The notes under the pieces were generated by a model. The model was not told the origin of the DNA. It worked only from the letters and a program-made list of their open reading frames with translations, and ran no database searches. From Streptomyces sp. Je 1-332 (GTDB lineage: Bacteria; Actinomycetota; Actinomycetes; Streptomycetales; Streptomycetaceae), in NCBI RefSeq assembly GCF_040730185.1, contig NZ_CP160402.1:5332001-5396000 (forward strand): DNA of 64,000 bases, given 5' to 3'. Each line of letters opens with the position of its first letter. Within the stretch, counting starts at the first letter, position 1. The translations under genes and the position numbers were made by a program. Below, one piece after another: positions 42,411 to 50,607 of the stretch.

Positions 42411-43298
42411 GTGCGCATCGACCTGCACACCCACTCCACCGCTTCCGACGGCACGGACACCCCGGCGCAGTTGGTGCGCAACGCCGCCGCCGCCGGCCTC
42501 GACGTCGTCGCGCTCACGGACCACGACACCACCCGCGGGTACGCCGAGGCCATCGAGGCCCTGGGCACACTCGACCGGAGTCTCACCCTCGTCACCGGCG
42601 CCGAACTCTCCTGCCGCCTCGACGGCGTGGGCCTGCACATGCTGGCCTACCTCTTCGACCCCGACGAGCCCGAACTCGCCCGTGAGCGCGAGCTCGTACG
42701 CGACGACCGGGTGCCCCGCGCGAAGACGATGGTCGGCAAGCTCCAGGAACTCGGCGTCCCCGTCACCTGGGAGCAGGTCGCGCGCATCGCGGGCGACGGC
42801 TCGGTCGGCCGCCCGCACATCGCGGAGGCCCTGGTGGAACTGGGCGTCGTGCCCACCGTCTCGGACGCCTTCACGCCCGCCTGGCTCGCCGACGGCGGCC
42901 GCGCGTACGCCGGCAAGCACGAGCTGGACCCCTTCGACGCGATCCGCCTGGTCAAGGCCGCGGGCGGCGTCACCGTCTTCGCGCACCCGGCGGCCGTCAA
43001 GCGCGGCCAGGTGGTGCCCGAGGCCGCGATCGCGGCGCTGGCCGCCGCGGGTCTCGACGGTGTCGAGGCCGACCACATGGACCACGACCCGGCCACCCGC
43101 ACCCGGCTGCACGGCCTTGCCGCGGACCTCGGTCTGCTGGCCACGGGGTCGAGCGACTACCACGGCAGCCGCAAGACGTGCGTCCTCGGGGAGTACACCA
43201 CCGACCCCGAGATCTACGGGGAGATCACGCGCCGCGCGACCGGGGCGTTCCCGGTGCCGGGCGCGGGCGGAAGCGCTGCCGCCACCGCTACCGCTTGA
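42411..43298 (+). CDS. PHP-domain phosphoesterase
   Basis: A 295-residue metal-dependent phosphoesterase of the polymerase-and-histidinol-phosphatase family. Motifs in order: DLHTHSTASDG near residues 3-13, LTDHDTT, the Glu in GAELSC, FAHPA, and the final SSDYHG with metal ligands Asp and His. The related enzymes act on nucleoside 3',5'-bisphosphates or short RNA ends. GTG 42411 is preceded by TGGAG at proper spacing; a very long upstream extension of the frame is a shadow. A marC gene follows. Confidence 0.88.
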   Translation: MRIDLHTHSTASDGTDTPAQLVRNAAAAGLDVVALTDHDTTRGYAEAIEALGTLDRSLTLVTGAELSCRLDGVGLHMLAYLFDPDEPELARERELVRDDRVPRAKTMVGKLQELGVPVTWEQVARIAGDGSVGRPHIAEALVELGVVPTVSDAFTPAWLADGGRAYAGKHELDPFDAIRLVKAAGGVTVFAHPAAVKRGQVVPEAAIAALAAAGLDGVEADHMDHDPATRTRLHGLAADLGLLATGSSDYHGSRKTCVLGEYTTDPEIYGEITRRATGAFPVPGAGGSAAATATA

Positions 43299-43377
43299 TC
43301 CTCACTTCCCCCTGAGCGCCGACCTTCCCCGCGGCGTTCCTCGTACCACTTTCTCCACTCTCTGCAAGGCCACCACT

Positions 43378-43983
43378 GTGTTCGACGTCGCCGTCTTCGG
43401 CTCCCTCTTCCTCACCCTTTTCGTCATCATGGATCCCCCTGGGATCACCCCGATCTTCCTCGGGCTCACCTCCGGACGTCCGGCCAAGGTGCAGCGGAAG
43501 ATGGCCTTCCAGGCCGTGTGCGTCGCCTTCGGCGTGATCGCGGTCTTCGGGGTCCTGGGACACCAGATCCTCGACTACCTGCATGTCTCCGTCCCCGCGT
43601 TGATGATCGCGGGCGGTCTGCTGCTCCTGCTGATCGCGCTCGACCTGCTCACCGGCAAGACGGACGAGCCGAAGCAGACCAAGGACGTCAACGTCGCCCT
43701 CGTGCCCCTCGGCATGCCGTTGCTCGCGGGGCCCGGCGCGATCGTCTCCGTCATCCTGGCGGTCCAGGACGCCGACAGTGCCGCCGCGCAGCTCTCCGTG
43801 TGGGCGGCGATCGTGGCGATGCACGTCGTGCTGTGGCTGGTGATGCGCTACTCGCTGCTGATCATCCGGGTCATCAAGGACGGCGGCGTGGTTCTGGTGA
43901 CGCGGCTCGCGGGCATGATGCTCTCCGCGATCGCCGTGCAGCAGATCATCAACGGCGTGACGCAGGTGATCAACGGCGCCTAG
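43378..43983 (+). CDS. MarC family integral membrane protein
   Basis: A 201-residue protein with six hydrophobic helices: FGSLFLTLFVIMDPPGITPI at the start contains the family's DPxG turn, and ALVPLGMPLLAGPGAIVSVI the second conserved PxxxGPG turn. GTG 43378 begins the family alignment; the upstream frame is antisense to the PHP gene. Despite the name, no antibiotic-resistance role is established for MarC. It is followed by a strong terminator. Confidence 0.9.
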   Translation: MFDVAVFGSLFLTLFVIMDPPGITPIFLGLTSGRPAKVQRKMAFQAVCVAFGVIAVFGVLGHQILDYLHVSVPALMIAGGLLLLLIALDLLTGKTDEPKQTKDVNVALVPLGMPLLAGPGAIVSVILAVQDADSAAAQLSVWAAIVAMHVVLWLVMRYSLLIIRVIKDGGVVLVTRLAGMMLSAIAVQQIINGVTQVINGA

Positions 43984-44013
43984 GGCGCGCGAGGCGAGGC
44001 CGTCGGGCATGCC

Positions 44014-44048
44014 AAGGGCCCCCGTACCAAAGGTGTACGGGGGCCCTT
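44014..44048 (+). terminator. Terminator after marC
   Basis: A perfect 14-bp inverted repeat (44014-44027 with 44035-44048, 7-base loop) begins 31 bases after the marC stop and sits between convergent genes. Confidence 0.9.
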
Positions 44049-44065
44049 CAACCGGTTCAGCCTGT

Positions 44066-44118
44066 GCTCAACCTCTGCTCAACCTCTGTCTTGCTCAACC
44101 TCTGTCTGCTCAACCTGT
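44066..44118. repeat. Four direct copies of GCTCAACCTCT
   Basis: The 11-mer occurs at 44066, 44077 and 44093, with a one-base variant at 44108 (GCTCAACCTGT). Spacings are 11, 16 and 15. It fills the space between the marC terminator and the stop of the small downstream gene. Confidence 0.85.
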
Positions 44119-44121
44119 GCG

Positions 44122-44274
44122 TTACGAGGCCGGGGATTCGGCCGGTCGGATATAGATGCGCTGGCCGATCGCTGCGGCCTGCTGCACGATCCGATTGACG
44201 GAGGCGGCGTCTACGACGGTCCGGTCCACGGCGGCGCCGTCGACGTCGTCGAGTCGCATGATTTCGAAGCGCAA
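44122..44274 (-). CDS. Small conserved Streptomyces protein, 50 residues
   Basis: The protein reads MRFEIMRLDDVDGAAVDRTV... and ends RIYIRPAESPAS. I recall nearly identical small proteins in other Streptomyces. The start is TTG at 44272-44274, preceded by GGGAG at correct distance on the minus strand; ATG 44259 is an internal alternative in the same frame. Codon third positions are G/C-rich, supporting real coding. It is divergent from the NYN gene. Function unknown; its size and amphipathic helix (VDAASVNRIVQQAAAIGQR) suggest a protein-binding role. Confidence 0.75.
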   Translation of the reverse strand: MRFEIMRLDDVDGAAVDRTVVDAASVNRIVQQAAAIGQRIYIRPAESPAS

Positions 44275-44422
44275 GGGCTTCTCCCTTCGTCTGGTCATCC
44301 TCCTGAAGGAGAACTACTGGGTTGTGGCCGCCGGGACAGCTGTGTCCGGCGTTCCATACGGGTACAACGAGTTGCCCCCAGCAAACATTCCCTACGCTAA
44401 GGAAATTTTTCGACAGACTAAT

Positions 44423-44434
44423 TACTCGCGAGTA
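44423..44434. promoter_or_regulatory. Perfect 12-bp palindrome TACTCGCGAGTA
   Basis: A perfect palindrome in an AT-richer patch of the gap between the divergent small gene and NYN gene, 48 bases before the NYN start. Its form fits a TetR-type operator. Which gene it controls is not clear. Confidence 0.5.
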
Positions 44435-44482
44435 GCGAGACCGGTTGTGTTCGCTGCGTGACCAACGGAACAATGAGCCCCG

Positions 44483-45433
44483 ATGAACGACGAGATCGAG
44501 ATCAGCGCCCAGAACAGCGCCCAGAGCGCCCAGGACGCCCAGAACAATGCCCGGATCAGTGCCCAGCTGGAGCGCGCCAACGGCCTCCTTGAGCGCGTGC
44601 TGGCCGAGGTGGCGAAGACGCCGTCCACCCACGCGATCTTCGTCGACGCCGGGTATGTCTACGCGGCGGCGGGGCGGCTCGCGGTCGGCACAGAGGACCG
44701 GCGCGCCTTCGACCTGGACGCGGAGGGGCTGATCGAGGCCCTCATCGACAAGGCGCGCACGATCTTCGCGGACAGCCGCCTGCTGCGTGTCTACTGGTAC
44801 GACGGTGCGCGGCGCCGCATCCACACCATCGAGCAGCAGTCGATCGCGGAACTTCCCGACGTCAAGGTCCGCCTCGGCAACCTCAACGCGAACAACCAGC
44901 AAAAGGGCGTGGACTCCCTCATCCGGACGGACCTGGAGTCACTCGCCCGGTACCGCGCGATCAGCGACGCGGCCCTGATCGGGGGCGACGAGGACCTCGT
45001 CTCGGCGGTCGAGGCGGCGCAGGGGTACGGCGCGCGGGTGCACCTGTGGGGCATCGAGGCGAGCGAGGGCCGCAACCAGGCGGAGCCGCTGCTGTGGGAG
45101 GTCGACAGCCAGCGCACGTTCGACCTCGACTTCTTCAAGCCGTACGTCTCCCGGCGCAGCGCCGCGGCGACGTACGAGACGGCGGGTACGCCGCGGCCCA
45201 ACCGCGAGGACGTGCGCTTCGTGGGCGCGCAGATCGCCGCGAAGTGGCTTGCCGCGCGGGGGCGCGCGGCGCTGGTGGATCTGCTGCCGGGGCATCCGTA
45301 CCTGCCGGGGTCCGTGGACCAGGAGCTCCTGGTGGAGGCCGAGAAGCTGCTCGCGTACTCGCTGCGGGGGCAGTCGGATCTGAGGCGGGCGCTGCGGGAC
45401 GGCTTCTGGGAGCACCTGCAGACGCAGTACTAG
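44483..45433 (+). CDS. NYN-domain (PIN-like) putative ribonuclease
   Basis: A 316-residue protein. After a Gln/Asn/Ala-rich N-terminal helix (AQNSAQSAQDAQNNARISAQ) comes an NYN domain with the acidic catalytic residues: Asp in IFVDAGYVYAA, Asp in KGVDSLIRTDL, and Asp in LIGGDEDLVSAVEAAQ. The C-terminal ~90 residues (DVRFVGAQIAAKWLAARGRA) are an OST-HTH-like or helical extension. It probably cuts or binds RNA. The TAG stop shares CTAG with the opposite hydrolase gene. Confidence 0.88.
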   Translation: MNDEIEISAQNSAQSAQDAQNNARISAQLERANGLLERVLAEVAKTPSTHAIFVDAGYVYAAAGRLAVGTEDRRAFDLDAEGLIEALIDKARTIFADSRLLRVYWYDGARRRIHTIEQQSIAELPDVKVRLGNLNANNQQKGVDSLIRTDLESLARYRAISDAALIGGDEDLVSAVEAAQGYGARVHLWGIEASEGRNQAEPLLWEVDSQRTFDLDFFKPYVSRRSAAATYETAGTPRPNREDVRFVGAQIAAKWLAARGRAALVDLLPGHPYLPGSVDQELLVEAEKLLAYSLRGQSDLRRALRDGFWEHLQTQY

Positions 45434-46329
45434 CCGGCGGCGCCGCTGATCCGGTCCCAGAAGGCGATGAGGGCGGCGGCGGTCTCCGTGGGGCGGTCGG
45501 TGTTGGGGGAGTGCTCGGCACCCGCGATGACCGTACGGTGGGCCCGCAGCCGCTCGGCCATCTCGTCGAGCCAGGGAATGGGCCAGGTGTCGTCGCGCTC
45601 GCCGGAGATGACGTGCTTGGGCAGCGGAGTGGCGGCGAGCTCCGTGACCCGGTCGGGCTCGACGCACAGCTGCTTGCCGGTGGCGATGAGCTGGGCGGGG
45701 CTGTGCCGCAGCCAGCGCTCGCGCAGGGCCTCTCCGTCGAGGTCGGCCTCCTCCGGCGGATCCATGGCCTGGATCGCCGCCCAGGCCTCGGCCATGGACA
45801 GGACGCTGAGCGCGTCCGTCAGCATCTTTGCGCGGGCCTGCTGGGACGGCGTGATGGCGGCGGGGCCCGAGGCCATGAGGGTGAGCGAGGCGAAGGTGTC
45901 GGGGGCGGCGCGGAGGGTGGCGGCGCGGAGGGTGGCGGCGCGGGCGACAAGGCCTCCGAGGGAGTGGCCCAGGAGGTGGGGTGAGCTGTGGCCGTTTCCG
46001 TCTCCGTCTCCGTCGCCGATCGCGTCGACCTGGGCGAGGACGTCGAGGGCCAACTGCTCCTGGGCGTAGGGAGATTCGTCGTCCGTGGGGCCTTGGCTCT
46101 CGTACTGACCCCGGCCGTCTACGGAGACGGCTCGGTACCCGGCGTCGGCGATGGGCCTCAGCAGGGCGATGAAGTCCTCCTTGCTCCCGGTGAATCCGGG
46201 GAGCAGCAGGACGGTGCCCTTGGCCTCGCCGGCCGGGCGGGCGTCGAGGGTCGCGAAGCTGCCGCGCGCGGTGTCGAGGAGCCGCGCGTCGACGCCGGGG
46301 GGCGGGGTGAAGGTCGGGGGCCTGCTCAT
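45430..46329 (-). CDS. Alpha/beta hydrolase
   Basis: A 299-residue esterase/lipase-like protein. The nucleophile elbow is GHSLGGLV, with an oxyanion segment LLLPGFTGSKEDF and a C-terminal ...AGAEHSPNTD His. Two small internal expansions are visible: GDGDGDGNG and the doubled ATLRAATLRAA, both DNA-level repeats that preserve the frame. It is tail-to-tail with the NYN gene. No pathway context, since upstream lies a 730-base repeat region. Confidence 0.85.
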   Translation of the reverse strand: MSRPPTFTPPPGVDARLLDTARGSFATLDARPAGEAKGTVLLLPGFTGSKEDFIALLRPIADAGYRAVSVDGRGQYESQGPTDDESPYAQEQLALDVLAQVDAIGDGDGDGNGHSSPHLLGHSLGGLVARAATLRAATLRAAPDTFASLTLMASGPAAITPSQQARAKMLTDALSVLSMAEAWAAIQAMDPPEEADLDGEALRERWLRHSPAQLIATGKQLCVEPDRVTELAATPLPKHVISGERDDTWPIPWLDEMAERLRAHRTVIAGAEHSPNTDRPTETAAALIAFWDRISGAAG

Positions 46330-46490
46330 GCCTTGAGGCTAGCTGGCGGGGTCGGCTTTCCCGGTGGGGCCCTGCGGGGTGCCTTCCCTGCGGTGGGCTG
46401 GCTGCGGGTACGCGTCGCCCGGCGCTGGGCTCTCGCCGGGGGCGTTGCGCGGATGGCTGGCTGCCGGTGCGTTGTGAGTACCTGGCCCGC

Positions 46491-46957
46491 GGCTTCGCGC
46501 CGGGTCTTTCCCGCCCACCCGCCCGATGCCCTGCGGTCGCAGGGAACTGAAGGGACAGTGGCTGGCTGCCGGCGCGTTGTGAGCGCCTGGGCCGCCGCTT
46601 CGCGCCGGGTCTTTCCCACCCACCCACCCGATTGCCCGGTAGCTGTTGTGGGTTGAGGGGGTGATGGCTAGCTGTTGGTGCGTCGTGTGTACTGGGCCGC
46701 CGCTTCGCGCCGGGTCTTTCCCGCCCGCCCGCCCGATTGCCCGGTAGCTGCTGAGTACTCCCCACCCGCCCGCTCCACTGCCCAGTAGTTGCTCAGTGGC
46801 CGGGTGGGGTTTCCGTCGGTGGTTTCTTTCTGGGGCCGCCAGCCCGCCCGCTGGGCCCTGCAGCTGCTGGGGCAGCAGTTGGTGGTCTCTTGCTGTTGGG
46901 GTGCCGTGTTGCTGCCGGGTATTGGGTGGGTGGGCGGGAAAGATCCGGCGCGGAGCG
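46491..46957. repeat. Intergenic repeat array: three direct 34-bp cores with 105-bp period plus one inverted copy
   Basis: The ~730-base gap 46330-47061 holds no gene. A 34-bp core (GCTTCGCGCCGGGTCTTTCC and on) occurs at 46491-46524, 46596-46629 and 46701-46734, exactly 105 bases apart, within longer similar units starting near 46454 and 46559. An inverted copy at 46924-46957 matches its neighbours at about 31 of 34 positions, so the region can fold into alternative large stems. Open frames through it on both strands are repeat artefacts. Confidence 0.88.
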
Positions 46958-47061
46958 CCGGGACAGGGCCGCCGAGCGTGCGGGGACGGGGACGGGGACG
47001 GCGAAGGCCCGGCACCCCGTAGGGGGCCGGGCCTTCAGGCGTCAAGCCTCAGCGGAGCGTC

Positions 47062-49431
47062 TCAGCTCTCCTCGGCCGGCGCAGCAACCGCCTTGCGCGC
47101 CCTGCGGCGCGGCTTGGCGACCGTGGCCTCCTCGGCGGCAACCGGAGCCTCCGCGGCCTTACGCGTACGGCGGCGCGGCTTCGACTCCTCCGTCGGCTGA
47201 GCGGGGATCTCGGCCTCGACCGTGTCCACCACGGCTTCCGCAGCCTTGCGCGTGCGGCGGCGCGGCTTGGCGGCCGGGGCCTCGGCCTCGACCGTGGCAG
47301 CTTCCGTCACTTCGGCCACCGGCTCCGCTGCCTTGCGGGTCCTGCGGCGGGGCTTGGCCGCGGGGGCCTCGGCCTCGGCCAGGGCGGCTTCCGTCACCTC
47401 AGCCGCGGGCTCCGCAGCCTTGCGGGTCCGGCGGCGCGGCTTGGCGGCAGGGGCTTCGGCCTCGGCCTGGGCAGCTTCCGTCACCTCGGTCACCGGCTCC
47501 GCAGCCTTGCGCGTGCGGCGGCGCGGCTTTTCGGCGGGGGTCTCGGGCTCAGTGGCCTCGACCGTGTCCACCACGGCTTCCGCTGCCTTGCGGGTCCTGC
47601 GGCGGGGCTTGGCCGCGGGAGCCTCGGCCTCGGCCTGGGCGGCTTCCGTGACCTCGGCCACCGGCTCCGCAGCCTTACGCGTGCGGCGGCGCGGCTTGGC
47701 GGCCGGGGCCTCGGCCTCGGGCAGCTCCGTCACCTCGGCCACGGCCACCGGCTCCGCTGCCTTGCGGGTCCTGCGGCGGGGCTTCTCGGCCGGGGCCTCG
47801 GCGGGAGTGGCTTCGGCGGGCTCCACGGCCTCGACCGTCTCGACCACGGCCTCCGCCGCCTCCGAACCACTGCGCGTCCTGCGGCGGCGACGCGGCGCGC
47901 GGGGCTCCGTCAGCTCGGCCTCGGGGGCGGCCACCACCTCAGCCGCGGCCACCGCGGGGGTCTCCAGCGGCGTACCCGAACGCGTGCGGCGGCGGCGACG
48001 CGGCGTACGCGCCTCACGCGGCTCGCGCTCCGGGGCGGCCTCGGAAGCACGCCCACGGTCACGGTCACGCCCGTCACGATCACGTCCGTCACGGTCACGC
48101 CCGTCACGGCCACGGCCGCCACGATCGCGCGAGCCACCCTTGCCGCCGGTCTCGCCGAGGTCTTCGATCTCCTCGGCGCGCAGCCCGGCACGGGTCCGCT
48201 CGGCGCGCGGCAGCACACCCTTCGTGCCCGCCGGGATGTTCAGCTCCTCGTACAGGTGAGGAGAGCTGGAGTACGTCTCGACCGGGTCGTTGAAGCCGAG
48301 GTTCAGCGCCTTGTTGATCAGCTGCCAGCGCGGGATGTCGTCCCAGTCGACCAGCGTGATCGCGATGCCCTTGGCGCCCGCGCGGCCGGTGCGGCCGATG
48401 CGGTGCAGGTAGGTCTTCTCGTCCTCGGGGGACTGGTAGTTGATGACGTGCGTGACGCCACCGACGTCGATACCGCGCGCGGCGACGTCCGTGCAGACGA
48501 GCACGTCCACCTTGCCGTTGCGGAACGCGCGCAGCGCCTGCTCACGGGCGCCCTGCCCGAGGTCGCCGTGCACGGCGCCCGAGGCGAAGCCGCGCTTCTC
48601 GAGCTGCTCGGCGATGTCGGCGGCCGTCCGCTTCGTACGGCAGAAGATCATCGCGAGTCCGCGGCCCTCGGCCTGCAGGATGCGCGAGACCATCTCGGGC
48701 TTGTCCATGTTGTGCGCGCGGAACACGTGCTGCTTGGTGTTCGCGACGGTCTGGCCCTCGTCGTCCGGCGCGGTGGCGCGGATGTGCGTGGGCTGCGACA
48801 TGTAGCGACGGGCCAGGCCGATGACCGCGCCCGGCATGGTCGCCGAGAACAGCATCGTCTGACGCTTGGCCGGAAGCATGTTGATGATCCGCTCGACGTC
48901 GGGCAGGAAGCCCAGGTCGAGCATCTCGTCGGCCTCGTCGAGGACCAGGCACTTGATGTGCTTGAGGTTCAGCTTCTTCTGGCCCGCGAGGTCGAGCAGA
49001 CGACCGGGTGTGCCGACGACGATGTCGATGCCCTTCTTGAGGGCCTCGACCTGCGGCTCGTAGGCCCGGCCGCCGTATATGGCGAGGACGCGCACATTGC
49101 GCGCCTTGCCGGCGGTCAGGAGGTCGTTCGTCACCTGCTGGCACAGCTCACGCGTGGGGACGACGATGAGCGCCTGCGGGGCGTCGGTCAGCTGCTCGGG
49201 CTTGGCCCGGCCGGCCTCGACGTCCGCGGGGACGGTGACGCGCTCCAGGAGCGGCAGTCCGAAGCCGAGCGTCTTGCCGGTGCCGGTCTTCGCCTGGCCG
49301 ATGACGTCGCTTCCGGAGAGCGCGACGGGGAGCGTCATCTCTTGGATGGGGAAAGGGCTGGTGATGCCGACGGCCTCAAGGGCCTCGGCCGTCTCGGAGA
49401 GAATTCCGAGATCGCGGAAAGTCGTAGTCAG
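47062..49431 (-). CDS. DEAD-box RNA helicase with long basic repeat tail (CTG start)
   Basis: A 789-residue helicase. From CTG 49431 it begins LTTTFRDLGILSETAEALEA and includes the Q motif SPFPIQ, motif I AKTGTGKT, II DEAD, III SAT and VI HRIGRTGRAG. The first ATG (49338) would lose the Q motif, so it is not the start. After ~400 residues come RD/RG-rich repeats (RDRDGRDRDG) and then nine copies of KPRRR(T/A)RKA spaced by Ala/Glu/Pro linkers, giving a highly basic RNA-binding tail. It is probably a ribosome-assembly or cold-adaptation helicase (RhlE/CsdA type). Confidence 0.9.
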   Translation of the reverse strand: MTTTFRDLGILSETAEALEAVGITSPFPIQEMTLPVALSGSDVIGQAKTGTGKTLGFGLPLLERVTVPADVEAGRAKPEQLTDAPQALIVVPTRELCQQVTNDLLTAGKARNVRVLAIYGGRAYEPQVEALKKGIDIVVGTPGRLLDLAGQKKLNLKHIKCLVLDEADEMLDLGFLPDVERIINMLPAKRQTMLFSATMPGAVIGLARRYMSQPTHIRATAPDDEGQTVANTKQHVFRAHNMDKPEMVSRILQAEGRGLAMIFCRTKRTAADIAEQLEKRGFASGAVHGDLGQGAREQALRAFRNGKVDVLVCTDVAARGIDVGGVTHVINYQSPEDEKTYLHRIGRTGRAGAKGIAITLVDWDDIPRWQLINKALNLGFNDPVETYSSSPHLYEELNIPAGTKGVLPRAERTRAGLRAEEIEDLGETGGKGGSRDRGGRGRDGRDRDGRDRDGRDRDRGRASEAAPEREPREARTPRRRRRTRSGTPLETPAVAAAEVVAAPEAELTEPRAPRRRRRTRSGSEAAEAVVETVEAVEPAEATPAEAPAEKPRRRTRKAAEPVAVAEVTELPEAEAPAAKPRRRTRKAAEPVAEVTEAAQAEAEAPAAKPRRRTRKAAEAVVDTVEATEPETPAEKPRRRTRKAAEPVTEVTEAAQAEAEAPAAKPRRRTRKAAEPAAEVTEAALAEAEAPAAKPRRRTRKAAEPVAEVTEAATVEAEAPAAKPRRRTRKAAEAVVDTVEAEIPAQPTEESKPRRRTRKAAEAPVAAEEATVAKPRRRARKAVAAPAEES

Positions 49432-49801
49432 GGCATTGCCTCTTCTGTGAGACGCGGCCCGAGGCGAACGCTGGGGGTCGTGACCGTGCCACTACCGCCG
49501 GCTGCTTGGGGGGCGGGGCCGGGGGCGCGGGACCACTGCCTGCGCTCGAGCGCTCGTACCGCTGAGGTTCCCTCCTCGTGCCGTCCGCACTGTGCGGGCC
49601 GCCTGGAGGGCTGTCGGGTCGGAGCCGATCGGGCCTCCGACCGGGCATCCTCATTCGTACGGCCCGACGAATATTCGGCAGGCGCATTACCACTGTACCC
49701 CGGAATCTCGCAGCCGTGTCTGGCGAATTGGTCACGTCACTGTCGTCACAGTCACTGACCAGGCCCTTACACGTTGCTGCGCGCGGGCTATTGTGCGGTT
49801 T
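49432..49801. promoter_or_regulatory. Divergent promoter region of helicase and ferritin-fold genes
   Basis: About 370 bases without a gene. The rightward promoter is TTACAC (49767-49772) with TATTGT (49789-49794), spacer 16, leading to a leaderless start at 49802. GTCAC is repeated at 49731, 49736, 49745 and 49751 just upstream of it. Toward the helicase, a two-codon ORF ATG-CCC-TGA (49436-49428) overlaps the CTG start. Confidence 0.6.
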
Positions 49802-50539
49802 ATGGAGACGCCTGACACCGCCGCTGACACACCTGCCGAACCCAAGGGAATCGCTGCCCAGGACTGGACCACCGCTGCCGCCGACCCGAACTACCGCGCC
49901 GCGGTCGTGGACCTCCTCGGAGCGCTTGCCTACGGGGAGCTCGCGGCGTTCGAGCGGCTCGCCGAGGACGCGAAGCTGGCGCCGACGCTGGGCGACAAGG
50001 CGGAGCTGGCGAAGATGGCGTCGGCCGAATTCCACCACTTCGAGCAGTTGCGGGACCGGCTCTCGGCGATCGGCGCGGACGCGACCGATGCGATGGAGCC
50101 GTTCGTGGCCGCGCTCGACGGCTTCCACCGTCAGACGGCGCCGTCCGACTGGCTGGAGGGCCTGGTCAAGGCGTACGTGGGTGACTCGATCGCCAGCGAC
50201 TTCTACCGCGAGGTCGCGGCGCGGCTCGACGGGGACACCCGTCGTCTCGTCCTCGGTGTGCTCGACGACACGGGGCACGCGAGCTTCGCGGTGGAGAAGG
50301 TGCGGGCCGCGATCGACGCGGATCCGCGGGTAGGGGGGCGGCTGGCGCTGTGGGCCCGTCGCCTTATGGGCGAGGCGCTCTCGCAGTCGCAGCGGGTGGT
50401 TGCTGACCGGGATGCGTTGTCGACCATGCTGGTCGGGGGCGTTGCCGATGGGTTCGACCTTGCCGAGGTCGGGCGGATGTTCTCGCGGATCACTGAGGCG
50501 CATACGAAGCGGATGGCTGCGCTTGGCCTTGCGGCGTAG
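49802..50539 (+). CDS. Ferritin-like fold protein (MiaE-like)
   Basis: A 245-residue helical protein related to the tRNA hydroxylase MiaE group. Glu and His residues that could bind a di-iron centre lie in AYGELAAFERLAEDA, ASAEFHHFEQLRDRL (ExxH) and DDTGHASFAVEKVRAA. The C-terminal helix contains ITEAHTKRMAALGL. ATG 49802 has no ribosome binding site but is well placed for a leaderless mRNA. Actual tRNA hydroxylation is unproven in Streptomyces. It is divergent from the helicase. Confidence 0.82.
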   Translation: METPDTAADTPAEPKGIAAQDWTTAAADPNYRAAVVDLLGALAYGELAAFERLAEDAKLAPTLGDKAELAKMASAEFHHFEQLRDRLSAIGADATDAMEPFVAALDGFHRQTAPSDWLEGLVKAYVGDSIASDFYREVAARLDGDTRRLVLGVLDDTGHASFAVEKVRAAIDADPRVGGRLALWARRLMGEALSQSQRVVADRDALSTMLVGGVADGFDLAEVGRMFSRITEAHTKRMAALGLAA

Positions 50540-50607
50540 TCGCTGGGGCTTCGGGGGGCCGGGGGGATCTCGTCTGCGGGTGGGGTGGCGGGTGGGGTGT
50601 GGTTGCT

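Noticed and set aside
44057..44902. 281-codon minus-strand frame covering the small gene region
   Set aside because: Most of it is antisense to the NYN gene; only the 50-codon gene in another frame has coding character.
46454..46790. Possible CRISPR array
   Set aside because: Only three repeats, 105-base period, no unique spacers of uniform size and no cas genes; spacers are themselves repeated.
48256..49758. 500-codon open frame antisense to the helicase
   Set aside because: It is the usual high-GC shadow of the helicase; codon bias belongs to the minus strand and no family motif appears.
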